Shown: positions 37,640 through 49,630 of the stretch, piece after piece | How positions within the stretch are numbered: position 1 is the first letter of the stretch | How the letters are laid out: each line of letters opens with the position of its first letter | DNA from: Sipunculus nudus | Lineage: Eukaryota; Annelida; Sipuncula; Golfingiida; Sipunculidae | Direction of reading: 5' to 3' | Length of the DNA stretch: 64,000 nucleotides | Assembly: GCA_026874595.1 (NCBI GenBank) | Contig: CM049310.1 | Location: 67,660,056-67,724,055 of the forward strand | The notes under the pieces: generated by a model | The model's input: the letters and a program-made list of their open reading frames with translations, nothing else | Told to the model about the DNA's origin: nothing | The model's database searches: none | Program-made: the position numbers and the translations under genes

Positions 37640-40277
37640 AGCTCAGCTGACTATAAGTCATCTGAGCTATAGTCGTGGTCCATTGTCCGTCGTCCGTCCG
37701 TCTGTCCGTCCGTCCGTCCGTCCGTCCGTCCGTCCGTAGATGTGGCACGTTTTGAAACCGTAAGACCTAGGAATCCAAAATTCAGCATAATGTTAGATGT
37801 CCCAAAGATCTCCTACCAAGCCGAAAACTGGGTCTTTGCGACTTCGTTCCTTTGAGAAATTAAGGAAAAACCTCAATTTTTTATTAAAAACCTATTTTCA
37901 CACTTCAGGACTGCCTAATATCAAAACCACTCATCTGTTTTCCCTCATATTTACCATAAATATTCTTCTATATAGTTCCTATGTACATGCCAGAAATTAT
38001 TTCTGTATTATATAATTTAAAAAAGTTATGGGCCAAAACATAATGCATTTTGTAAAAAATCAGGAAAGATATTTGATCACTTAACACAAAACTTGTTAAA
38101 GCTATGGACTTTTTTTCCAGTAATATAACTTTAATTTATCAAAATTAAATTGTATACCCAAATTTAGATCAAAATCTTTTAAATTTTTTAAAATATTAAC
38201 AAAAATAAAAAATTGGTACCTTAAATTTTGCCCAACTTTGACCATGGCACGTTTTTTTACTGTAGGTACTGTGGATTTAATTTTCTCAGCATGTTTTTGT
38301 TAGCATTTTGTCTGTTAACACAAAAAATTTGAAACCAGTTGATCAAAAACTAGAGATTTTATACTAGTTTTCAAGCACCATGTAACAAATTGTTTACATC
38401 AAGCTAGTGTTATGCAGTTTGCAAGAGCTCAGCTCCCCAGCTTCAGCTCTCAGTTCCTAAAATTTGGCATACAATTAGATGTCTCCAAAATTCCCTACCA
38501 TGCCAAGAATTTGGTCACTAGGACTTAATACCTTCGAGATTTGAAAAAAACTTCATTTTTCCATTAAAAACCCATTGTTACACTTCAAGACTGCCTAATA
38601 TCAAAACCACTGATGTGACTTGCATCATATATAATATACATATTTTTCTATACATTCTCTATGCATATGCCAGAAATGATGTCAGTATTGCGTAATTGTT
38701 TTAAGTTATGGGCCCAAACATAATGCACTTTGTAAAAAATCAAGAAATATATTTACACCCTTAACAAGGGGATTGCTGAAGCTAGAGTTTTTTTGCCAGG
38801 GATGTAACATTATTTAATCAAGATTCAATTGAATACCCCAAATTAGTCCTGAATTTTTCAAATTTTATATGTTATTAGTATAAATATAAAATTAGTACCT
38901 TAAATTTTGCCCAACTTTGACCATGGCACATTTGTTTCCTGTGAGCACGGTTGATATAATTTTCATATCATGCACACAAGGATTTCAGCTTTTTAGTTTA
39001 GAAAGCTGAAAGAAATTGGCCAAAAATTGTAGCTTTTATTAATGTTTTTATGAGACCATGTCAGACCTTAACTCTCTCCAGCCCCTCTTGAGTCACCTGT
39101 ATGTTGACCTTGTTGAACTTTCAGCAAATTATGCATGCTTGAGGCGAGCCATACACTGTTGCAGGTAGGCAGCTTATGGCCAGCCACAGTTAATCCAGGT
39201 GTCCAACCCAACTCATCTAGTAGTTTTAACCAACAACATAACAATTAACAATAAATTAATAAATTTTTATTGTTTTTTAATAAAAAATTAAAGAAAAATA
39301 AAAAAGAATTTGTTAGTTTATAATAACAGGAAATCAACTTGCAGTTACTGATGATAAAAGAATCTTGTATCGATGGATAGAATGTCACGTACTCCAAATA
39401 ACACCATGCAGTCACCTATGGTATTTTTCAGTTCAATTTTAATGATAAAAAAGTAAATCATATTATTCATTACTAATCATCAGGGATCATATGAAGGAAA
39501 TTAATGATAGACAAAGATGCAGTTGATATTATTAATCTAGATTCCTACTGTGTCTAGTATGTACATTGATGTGAAATTAGTCCAAAATGAATATATTACA
39601 TTTTTTTTTAATATAAATAAAAGCCATAAAACCAGGTACTTTTGATCATAATTTAAATGTGTGAATTTTGTATATTCTGGATTCTCAACATAATTGTTTG
39701 GTGAAAACTGAATAAATGCCAGTAATGGTGGGAAAACTTTGCAATTGTATTTAAATACGAATATGAATATGTACTCCAATAAAAATGTCTTGCATAAAGA
39801 ATTGGAATTCAGGTAAAAATGAAAGTATATGAATACCAGTGCAAATACTTTCAAAATGTATTCATAAATGCATTCAAGAATATATTCTTTAATATTATTT
39901 TAATAATCATTTCAGTTATATTTCATTTTATAATCATAAGATTCTCTTATTATTTTTAATAAAAATTATATTTGGGACAATATTTGTAATTTTTTTTAAT
40001 AAATAGTTAAACTCTTATATCATATGTTTTGCCTAATAAGTTATATGGCCAAGTCAAAATCTGTGTGACAATAGTACTCCATTTGTTAATAAAATAAATG
40101 AAATCAATCCTCTTCCCTGTCTCAAAAGATAATATCATAATCATACATAAGCTAAACACCAACAACTCATAATAAAGCTTATATTTATTACCACACCAAA
40201 CCAGCATATGCCTCATTCCTAAATCATATTTTTTAATCATATATAACAGCTGAGCACCGTGACCCATAGGTCCCTTG
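37640..40277 (+). mobile_element. Family-1 (A-core) element, full length 2.6 kb
   Basis: Head AGCTCAGCTGACTATAAGTC, nine or so GTCC/TCCG repeats (37693-37738), two A monomers and an AT-rich third part. The tail is CAGCTGAGCACC, GACCCATAGGTC, CCTTG. B-core text is broken at TCTGTATTTTT and resumes at TTAGACCTTTAAG, so the target is a T-run. Confidence 0.85.
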
Positions 40278-40885
40278 TTTAGACCTTTAAGAATGTGAAC
40301 ATCTGTTAACAGGGCACAAATTGTATAGACTGGACCTAGAATCTTCATTCTTTACACAGTGAGAGACCTATAAAAAGTCTCCATGGAAACCAGAAATTAG
40401 GTCTCTGTTACCCATATCCTTTGAGCTATGGGGCCCCAAAGTACCCCCCCCCCCCTAGAATAGCATAAAAATTTCATACTAAAACTTCAATATCTCATTT
40501 ACTACATCACTGATGGTCATGATTTTTGGCATACATATTGATCATGAGATGTTTCATCAGTTTCTGCAGACTGGTGGCGCCACCTGTATTTTTCAATTTT
40601 TTACGAATTGTTTTCTCTATTTTTGAGACCTTTAAAAATGTGAACATATGTTAACAGGGCAGAAATTGTTAAGACTGGACCTAGAATCTTCATTCTTGAC
40701 ACATTGAGAGACCTATTATAAGTTTCCATGGAAACCTGAAATAAGGTCTCTGTTTCCCATATCCTTTGAGCTGTGGGTCTCCTAATTACCCCCCCCTACC
40801 CCCCCCCCCCCCCCCCGAATAATGGAAAATTTCATACAAAAACTTCAGTATCTCAGTAACTACAACACTGATGGTCATGATTTTT

Positions 40886-42795
40886 AGCTCAGCTGACTAT
40901 AAGTCATCTGAGCTATAGTCATGGTCCGTCGTCCGTCCGTCTGTCCGTCCGTCCGTCCGTCCGTCCGTCCGTAGATGTGGCACGTTTTGAAACCGTAAGA
41001 CCTAGGATTCCAAAATTCAGCATAATGTTAGATGTCCCCAAGATCTCCTACCAAGCCGAAAACTGGGTCTTTGCGACTTCGTTCCTTTGAGAAATTAAGG
41101 AAAAACCTCAATTTTTTATTAAAATCCTATTTTCACACTTCAGGACTGCCTAATATCAAAACCACTCATCTGTTTTTCCTCATATTTACCATAAATATTC
41201 TTCCATATAGTTCCTATGTACATGCCAGAAATTAAGTCTGTTAAGTATAAATTCTTTAAGTTATGGGCCCAAACATAATGGACTTTGTAAAAAATCAGGA
41301 AAAATATTTACTCACTTAACATGAAAAATTTTGAAACTAGAGTCTATTTTCCCAAGTATATAACTATGTTTAATTAAGATTCAATTGCTTACCAAAAATT
41401 AGATCTGAATTTTGTAAATTTTTTAAGTAATTAGCATAAAAATGAAATCAGTACCTTAAATTTTGCCCAACTTTGACCATGGCACGTTTTTTTCTTGTAA
41501 GTACCATTGATTTAATTTTCACAGCATGTAAACATAAATATTTAATTTGTTTAAATCTGAAATTTGGAAATAAAAGCTTGAAAATTAAGCTAGTTATTGA
41601 TTTTTTTCTTGAGGCTCTATTGTAGTCATTTGCTTTGATTAGAGGTTACAGATGCAGGGTCCCACTCCAGGTCACTGGAAGTCAGCTATGCCAGGGTTTC
41701 TGATTTGTTACAGTCACTGGGGGAGATCCCCTGCTGTGACAGGTGTACAGTTATTCTCATATCACCACCCCCAATATCACCCCCCCCCCCCCCCCCCGCA
41801 AACCCAACCCACCAAGTGTTATGCAGTATTGTTATTGTTTTCACTGTATCTCCTTAATTGTATTGCTGTTTCCACTCTAATATGCAAAAACTTTCCTTGA
41901 AAAAGTAATTCAAAGTGTTATCCAGAAGATGCAATGTTGTGTAATGTAGCATTTTTAAAGAAATCATTTTTCTTTTAAATCATTTTACCAATCATAATGG
42001 AACCCATCAGTATGCTTAAATTATGATAAAATATGAAGCACATTATGGATAAATAAAGACACAATTAAAAATTGTGAAATCTTAATCAAGTATTTTTTTT
42101 AGATCTTTATTGTTTTGCAGATTTAAAAGATATATTTTTGTGGTAAAAAATAAATAAACATTTGTATGCATGATGTGGTGTTATCTGACAAGATTGAGAT
42201 TTATGATGATGCAATTGAGAATTATGAATCAACTTTTATATTCAGATATATATGTTATATTGAAAATGTATAGATATATAAACTTAAATTTAAAAAAAAA
42301 ATTGATGTGATAAAAAAATGAGGATTTATTACAAACATTTGTTCATTATTTTCCTGCATCAGCAGAATTTGAGATCAGGCTTTGTTTGCCATGTTTTATG
42401 TTGTTAATTAGTTATATTTCAACTGTATACATTTCATAAAAAAAAACATATATTTAATAATATATATTATACAAAAAAAAGATTCGATTGAACAAATGTT
42501 TAAACTACTGAAATGTCAACAGTTAATCGAAAAGCCAACTAATGATCATGGTAATTGTACAGATCATTTGTTCACAAACTGCTCACATGCTTCAGTTTCA
42601 ACATTAGGAAACACATGGTCAGGTCACAAAATATTATTTGCAACAATTTCTTGCTCATCAATACAAACCAATCATATAAACCAACCATGGCCTTTATTAC
42701 CTCTTCCTCTTACACTTTATCTCCATTTGATTTTATTTTAGATTTTTACCTTCAAGGTTAACGTCAGCTGAGCACAGTGACCCATAGGTCCCTTG
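40886..42795 (+). mobile_element. Family-1 (A-core) element, 1.9-kb subfamily
   Basis: Head AGCTCAGCTGACTATAAGTC, a TCCG tract at 40935-40972, one A monomer, then a different 3' half with a C-run at 41778-41797. The tail is CAGCTGAGCACAG, GACCCATAGGTC, CCTTG. B-core flanks GGTCATGATTTTT and TTTACATACATATTGATC match the uninterrupted text near 37195-37220. The 3' half is shared with elements at 5268-6352 and 61061-62585. Confidence 0.85.
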
Positions 42796-42873
42796 TTTAC
42801 ATACATATTGATCAAGAGGTGTTCCATCAGTTCCTGCAGACTGGTGGCATTATTTCAAATTTTTACAATTTTT

Positions 42874-45050
42874 AGCTCAGCTGACTATAAGTCATCTGAG
42901 CTATAGTCGTGGTCCATTGTCCGTCGTCCGTCCGTCTGTCCGTCCGTCCGTCCGTCCGTAGATGTGGCACGTTTTGAAACCGTAAGACCTAGGAATCCAA
43001 AATTCGGCATAATGTTAGATGTCCCCAAGATCTCCTACCAAGCCGAAAACTGGGTGTTTGCAACTTCGTTCCTTTGAGAAATTAAGGAAAAACCTCAATT
43101 TTTTATTAAAAACCTATTTTCACACTTCAGGACTGCCTAATATCAAAACCACTCATCTGTTTTACCTCATATTTACCATAAATATTCCTCTATATAGTTC
43201 CTATGTACATGCCAGAAATTATGTCTGTATTATTTAATTTAAAAAAGTTATGGGCCCAAACATAATGCATTTTGTAAAAAATCAGAAAAGATATTTGATC
43301 ACTTAACACAAAAAATGTTAATGCTATGGACCTTTTTTCCAGTAATATAACTTTAATTAATCAAAATAAAATTGTATACCCAAAATTAGATGAAAATCTT
43401 TTAAATTTTTTAAAATATTAATAAAAATAAAAAATTGGTACCTTAAATTTTGCCCAACTTTGACCATGGCACGTTTTTTTTTCCTGTAAGTACTGTGGAT
43501 TTAATTTTCACAGTATGTTTTTGTTAGCATTTCAACTGTTAACACCAAAAATTTGAAACCAATAGATCAAAAACTGTAGATTTTAATCAAGTTTTCAAGC
43601 ACCATGTAACATATTGTTTACATCAAGCTAGTGTTATGCAGTTTGCAAGAGCTCAGCTCCCCAGCTTCAGCTCTAAGTTCCTTAAATTTGGCACACAGTT
43701 AGATGTCTCCAAAATGCCCTACCATGCCAAGAATTTGGTCACTAGGACATTCGAGATATTAATGAAAAACTTCATTTCTCCATTAAAAACCCATTGTTAC
43801 ACTTCAAGACTGCCTAATATCAAAACCACTGATCTGACTTTAATCATAAATAATATACATATTTTTCATTCTCTATGCACATGCCAGAATGATGTCAGTA
43901 TTGTGTAATTGTTTTAAGTTATGGGCCCAAACATAATGCACTTTGTAAAAAATCAAGAAATATATTTACTCCCTTAACAAGAGCATTGCTGAAGCTAGAG
44001 ATTTTTTTGTCAGGGATGTAACATTATTTAATCAAGATTCAATTGAATACCCAAAATTAATTCTGAATTTTTCAAATTTTATTTAGTATAAATATAAAAT
44101 TAGTACCTTAAATTTTGCCCAACTGTGACCATGGCACGTTTGTTTCCCGTGAGCACTGTTGATATAATTTTTATATCATGCACACATAAGCATTTCAGCT
44201 TTTTAGTTTAGAAAGCTGAAAGAAATTAGCCAAAAATTGTAGCTTTTATTAATGTTTTTTATGAGACCCTGTCAGACTTTGGCTCTCTCCAGCCCCTCTT
44301 GAGTCACCTGTATGTTGACCTTGTTGACCTTTCATCAAATTATGCACGCTTGAGCGAGGCATACATGGAATCCAGGCAGCTTATGGCAAGCCACAGTTGA
44401 TCCAGGTGTCCAACCCAACTCATCTAGTAGTTTTAACCAAGAACATAACAAAAAACAATAAATTAATAAATTTTTATTGGTTTTAATTAACAAATTAAAG
44501 AAAAATAGAAAAGGAATTTGTTAGTTTATAATAACAGGAAATTAACTTGCAGTTACTGATGATATAAGAATCTTGTATCGATGGGTAGAATGTCACATAT
44601 TCCAAATAACACCATGTAGTCACCTATGGCATTTTCCAGTTCAATTTTAATAATAAAGAAGTAAATCATATTATTCATTACTAATCATTAGGGATCATAT
44701 GAAGGAAATTAGACAAAGATGCAGTTGATAATATTAATCTAGATTCCTGCTGTGTCTAGTGTGTACATTGATGTGAAATTAGTCCAAAATGAATTTTTTA
44801 CAGTTATTTTTTAATATAAATAAAAGCCATAAAACCAGGTACTTATGATCATTATTTAAATGTGTGAATTTTGTATATTCTGGATTCTCAACATCATTGT
44901 TTGGTGAAAACTGAATAAATTCCAGACATGGTGCAAATACTTTGTAATTGTATTTAAATACGAATATGATTTTGTACTCCATTATAAAATTTCTTGCATA
45001 AAGAATGGGAATTCAGGTAAAAATGAAAATATATGAATACTCATGCAAAT
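42874..45050 (+). mobile_element. Family-1 (A-core) element, 3' end deleted
   Basis: Head AGCTCAGCTGACTATAAGTC after ATTTTT, a TCCG tract at 42925-42958, and two A monomers about 677 bp apart (GACTGCCTAATATCAAAACC at 43131 and 43808). The sequence follows the 2.6-kb copies until GCAAATCCTT at about 45050, then switches to B core (TAAGCTGTATGG). The tail is missing. Confidence 0.8.
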
Positions 45051-46106
45051 CCTTTAAGCTGTATGGCTTTAAAATACCCCCCATAATAATGAAAAATTTG
45101 ATACAAAAACTGCAGTATCTCAATAACTACAACACTGATGGTCATGATTTTTGGCATACATATTGATCATGAGGTGTTCCATCAGTTTCTGCAGACTGGG
45201 TGAGCCACCTCAATTTTTTTCAAATTTTTACGAATTTTTTTCTCTATTTTTGAGACCTTTAAAGAATAGGTTATCTGTCAACAGGGTACAAATCGTAACA
45301 ACTGGACCTAGAATCTTCATTCTTGTCATGCAAGGAGGCCCATGAAAAGTTTCTGTGGAAACCTGAAATTAGGTCTCTGTTTCCCATATCCTTCAAGCTA
45401 TAGGACTCCGAAGTATCCCTCAGAATAATGGACAATTTGATACAAATGCTGAAGTATCTGAACAACTAATCCAGAGACCACCATGCTTCTTTGCATGGAT
45501 ATTGACCATTAAGTGTTTTTATTAGTTTCTGCAGACTGGTGGAGCCACCTGTATTTTTTTTTTTGTATTTTTTTCTCTATTTTTTAGATATATTAATACA
45601 GACTCAATCTCAGCCTGTTGGTTAATCTGTTTGATGCTTCAGTTGAATGGGTATATACTACCATTCAGATGATAAAATTTCCTTTTTGCGAATCTCTTCC
45701 CATTCAGCTGAGCGTCATGACCCATGGGTCACTTGTTACAGGCAAAGAACACTTGTAATTTTAGCCTCTTGCACCTTGCCACTACATTAGAAATGATGAA
45801 ACTGTCAACTGAATAGTTTAATTCTTTGCAAAAATTATCTTACTGTAGGGCTCTCTCATTTGTAAAAGAATAGATCTGATTCCTTGTTTCAGGCTCAGCT
45901 GACTGTTAGTCAACTGAGCTATAGTGATTGGTCAGTGCCCGTCGTCCGTCTGTCTGTCCTTCTGTCGGTTAGACTGGCACATTTTGACACTATTGGACCT
46001 AGAAACCTGTACCTGAATTTCAAGGGAGGTCAGTAAAAAATCTCCTTGGAAACCTGAAATTAGGTCACTTTGAGCTATATCCTCTGAGCTGTGGGGCTTG
46101 TAAGTA

Positions 46107-47306
46107 CAGAGGAACCCCGCCTTGCGACCACCCCACAATTGCGACCACCCCACAATTACGACCATTTTGTTTGGTCCCGAATTTTTTTTTAGTTTATTTA
46201 TGTTTAAAAATGACTCAAAATTACGACCACCCCTGAATTCAGAATTACGACCAGATTTCCTGGCCCCAGCGCTAATGCGACCCCGCTAATGCGACCACCG
46301 CCGAGAGGTACTGAAACAACATTTGTCACGAGTCGATGGCTGCGTCTTGTCACAGGCGCCTTAACGAAAGATCAAAGCGGATAACAAGGTTTCTTAACCC
46401 GAGTGTTAATCTGGTCCCGCATATCCTCCCGACTCGGTGTCTTCGCTGAGACTCGTTGAGGTGTAGGTTATAGATCAAAGAGGGTAACCATCGGCCTGAT
46501 TGCTTAATGAGCCGGTCTGACCTGGGGTCAGATGCTAATTGCTAAGTGTGGGGTTGCGGGCTTAATAATTCAACTCATCACATATTGTTCGATCCTCATT
46601 GGTAAAAAATAACGACATAGTTAATCCTAAATGTGTTCATACCTTACTGACACTGAGTATTAAGCAGTCAGTAAAAAGTATATATAAAGCTTGCATGGGG
46701 GGGGGGGGGGATCCCTCACATTAACTTGCCTTTTCTGATAGATCGTTGTCAGTTTATTTCTCTACTGGTTAAGTTTGCATTTAAATTGCTTGCTGTTAGG
46801 CAACCATGCCTCTGAAAGAGCTCTCCTTGAAGGATAAAGTGGCGTTAATCAAGGCGGTAACACCACGCGCAGTAAGCAGCAAATGGCTCAGCAGTTTAGC
46901 GTCGGGAAAACTCAAGTGCACGCAGTATATACTCAAGCGGAAGGCTAAATTTATGACAGCCACGTATTATGTTCAATATGCATTCAGTAAGTTGTAATCG
47001 TATTGCCTTAGTGTTATTATTTGTTAATCATCAGTCACTACGTATGTGTACATGTATATTAATTTTTATCATGAATAAATATGTTCAGCTCCACAAAAAA
47101 AAACCCATTCATAATAAGGGTCCTCCGCTAAGAAAAATATTTTGTTATAATTCACATTAAAGATATGCAATAGATAAACTCTGATACACTTTCATTTATC
47201 AGCGTGTTATATGCGACCACGGTAAGAGTTTCACAAATACGACCACCCCCAAATTACGACCACTTTGCTCAGTCCCCGGGGTGGTCGTAATTGTGGGGTT
47301 CCACTG
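46107..47306 (+). mobile_element. pogo/Tigger-like DNA transposon, 1.2 kb, deletion derivative
   Basis: The ends are inverted: left CAGAGGAACCCC, right GGGGTTCCACTG. Both sides are flanked by TA (46105-46106, 47307-47308). Subterminal CGACCACCCCACAATT repeats lie at both ends. Removing the element restores the B-core phrase AAGTACCCCCAGAATAATT. The inside holds a broken transposase start (next entry), a G-run at about 46696-46710 and AT-rich text. The length and missing catalytic part show it is non-autonomous. Confidence 0.9.
46806..46985 (+). pseudogene. Broken pogo/Tigger transposase N-terminus (CENP-B-like HTH)
   Basis: The frame begins MPLKELSLKDKVALIKAV, resembling the first helix of the CENP-B-type DNA-binding domain in pogo/Tigger transposases. 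Similarity then moves to another frame (MAQQFSVGKTQVH, about 46883-46921) and returns to the first (ILKRKAKF). That implies compensating frameshifts in what would be a helix-turn-helix recognising the transposon ends. No DDE catalytic domain follows before the right end at 47306. It is therefore a fossil, not a working gene. The match is by motif recognition, without a search. Confidence 0.75.
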
Positions 47307-47631
47307 TACCCCCAGAATAATTAAAAATTTGATACAAAACCAAGTATCTTGATAATTAATGCATGAATTGCCCTGAATCTTGCCTTAAATGTTGACCATG
47401 ACAAGGTTTGTCAGTTCCCCAAAACCAGTGGTGCCACTTGCATTTTGTTCTAATTTTTACAATTTTTTTCTGTTTTTGAGACCATCAAATGACAGCAGTT
47501 ACGTCAGTTTCTCAGCTGTGGTTTCATCCAGTTTCCCAAAACCCAGTTTGTTTATTGATCATGATTGATTTATTCAGTTCCTGAAGACTGGTTGCACCAC
47601 CTGTATTTTTTCTAGTTTTTATGCATTTTTT

Positions 47632-48062
47632 GCTTAGCTGACTTACAAATCCAAAATTTTGCATACAGTTAGATCTCAGGAAAATCTTCTTCCATGCCTA
47701 AATTGGGTCACTAGGAGTTCTTTCCTTTGAGATATTTAGGAAAAACCTCAATTTTCAGTTAAAAATGCATTGTTAGGCTTCAAGACTGCCTTATATCAAA
47801 ACTACTGATTTGACTTTGATCATATTTAATATGCATGCTCCTCTATATATTTTTTACAAACATACCAGAAATTAAGTCAGTATTATTTAATTTCTTGAAA
47901 TTATGGGCTTGAACATAAAGCACTTTTTTAAAAATTTGGAAATATATGTACTCACCTAACATGAGAATTGCTGAAGCTTGAAACTTTTTTTCTGGGATAT
48001 AACTTTATTTAATCAAGATTTTAATTGTATACCCAAAATAGATCTGAATTTTGCCAATTTTT
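47632..48062 (+). repeat. Family-1 A-core fragment
   Basis: Begins GCTTAGCTGACTTACAAATCC (damaged head lacking the second arm and TCCG tract), then A-monomer text (GACTGCCTTATATCAAAACT) to the next head at 48063. Confidence 0.65.
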
Positions 48063-49558
48063 AGCTCAGCTGACTGAAAGTCATCTGAGCTATAGCGATC
48101 ACTCTTAGTCTGTCTGTCTGGCCATCCGTCCGTCTGTTAACAGGGCACAAATTGTAACTGCTAGACCTGGAATCTTCTTACTTGACATCAAGGGAGGTCC
48201 ATGAAATATCTCCTTATAAACCTGAAATTAGGTCTCTGTTACCCATATCCTCTGAGCTGTGGGTCTTGAAACTACCCCCCAGAATAATAAAAAATTTGAT
48301 ACAAAAGCTTCAGTATTTGAATAATTACTTCCTTGTTCACCATTATTCTTTGCATGAAATTGATCATGGAGTGTTCCATCAGTTCCTGCAAACTGGTGGC
48401 GCCATGTGTATTTTTCTAATTTTTACGAATTTATTTTCTCTGTTTTTGATATTTTCAAAGAAGCTATCATCTGTTAACAGGGCACAAGTCATAACTGCTG
48501 GACCTTGAATCTTCCAACTTGACATCAAAGAAGGTCCATGAAAAGTCTCTATGGAAATCTGAAATACAGTCTCTGTTACCCATATCCTCCGAGCTATGGG
48601 GCTCGTAAATACCCCCAGAATAATTAAAAATGTGATACAAAAACTCCTGTGTTAGTTTCCAGAGAACTCCTCTAAGACCCTTGGACCAATCCTTCCAAAA
48701 CCCAGCATAGTTGTAACTTCACCTATGTTGTTGTGCCTAACAAAGACAAGTGGCACCATCAGCAGTCCTTTCTGTGCAGTACAAATATCTTGCTCATATC
48801 TTAAGGTGTCTTAGATGACAGCCCATATCTCAAGAGTGGCTCAATGTATTGTGCTGAAAGTTTGCATGTCCATAGATCTTGGATCTCTCTATCTCATAGA
48901 GACTGGTGGCGCCACCTACAATACTTTTTGCAAAGTGTCCATCTGTGCATTTGCCATTTGTTTGTCTTAGTGGTTCTTAAATGTATTGGGGTAAAATTGT
49001 ACATGTTCATAGATCCTCAAGACCTACATCTCGTAAACAAGATGGGTGGCGCTGTCTGCAGTCGTTTTCGCGTGGCGTCAATCGGTGTATTTGCTTTTGG
49101 TGAAAAGTGCTCATATCTCAGGAATGGTTCAAGATATTGGTCTGAAATTTGGCAAGTCCATCCATCTTGGAAATTTTTCTCGTAAACCAGACAGGTGGTG
49201 CCACATACTTTCCCGGTTTTGTAGAATAAATAAATGCCCTTTTCTCAGGAGTGATTTGCTGTATTGGCCTGAATTGGTGCATACCCATAAATCTTGGACT
49301 CCTCCATCTTGTACTCAAAATTGGTGGTGCCATCTGCATGCCTACCTGTGCTTTGGGTGAAAATTGCTCATATCTTAGGAGTGGTTCAAGATATTGGTCT
49401 GAAATTTGGCATGTCAATCTGTCTTGGAGAGTTTTCTCATAAACCTGACATTTCTAAGGAATGTCTAATTCATCATTTTTTAGCACTCTGGCAGTCATTT
49501 TGCTCATTGTTCAACATTCCTTGAATTCAGCTGAGTGTCATGGCCCATGAGCCACTAG
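48063..49558 (+). mobile_element. Family-1 (B-core) element, 1.5 kb, CTAG-ended tail
   Basis: Head AGCTCAGCTGACTGAAAGTC, GTCTGTCTGGCC, two B monomers, then monomers like those of families 2 and 3 (CATATCTCAGGAATGGTTC, GGTGGCGCCACC near 48905). The tail is CAGCTGAGTGTC, a degraded palindrome (GGCCCATGAGCC), CACTAG. The frames of 97-113 residues here follow the repeats. Confidence 0.7.
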
Positions 49559-49630
49559 TTTTAAGTTATTAGCATAAATATAAATTCAGTACCTTTAATT
49601 TTGTCCACATCTGACCATGGCACTTTTTTT

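Larger units (their letters stand above)
36568..45735 (+). mobile_element. Family-1 (B-core) element, host of three nested A-core elements
   Basis: Head AGCTCAGCTGACTTTCAGTC at 36568; tail CAGCTGAGCGTC, GACCCATGGGTC, ACTTG ending 45735. The B core is built of roughly 345-bp monomers starting with GGCACAAATCGTAACCGCTGG-like text (36650, 36993, 37337, then 40311, 40657). It is interrupted by elements at 37640-40277, 40886-42795 and 42874-about 45050, with B text resuming after each. Several B monomers carry expanded C-runs. Confidence 0.75.
45891..47631 (+). mobile_element. Family-1 (B-core) element interrupted by a pogo-like transposon
   Basis: Head GCTCAGCTGACTGTTAGTC at about 45893, GTCCGTCTGTCTGTCC, and B-core text to GGGCTTGTAAGTA. 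After the insertion the text resumes CCCCAGAATAATTAAAAATT, as in uninterrupted B copies (49850). No tail is seen before the next fragment at 47632. Confidence 0.75.

Noticed and set aside
37797-38015. Recurring 65-72-residue frame (GSLRLRSFEKLRKNLNFLL) at 28157, 37797, 41032, 43019 and 50175
   Set aside because: It recurs because the A-core DNA recurs. Frames differ by indels, are followed by AT-rich stops and show no domain. Could be revisited with substitution-pattern tests.
39537-39854. Recurring minus-strand frame (VENPEYTKFTHLN) at 1190, 23374, 39537, 44779 and 51882
   Set aside because: Part of the third section of A-core elements. The similarity among copies is explained by the repeat, and ends and frames vary.
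42496-42741. 81-residue frame resembling a reverse-transcriptase/endonuclease-like 'DHLFTN' phrase
   Set aside because: The phrase is short (TNDHGNCTDHLFTN). It might be a captured retroelement scrap inside the 40886 element, but no further domain supports it.
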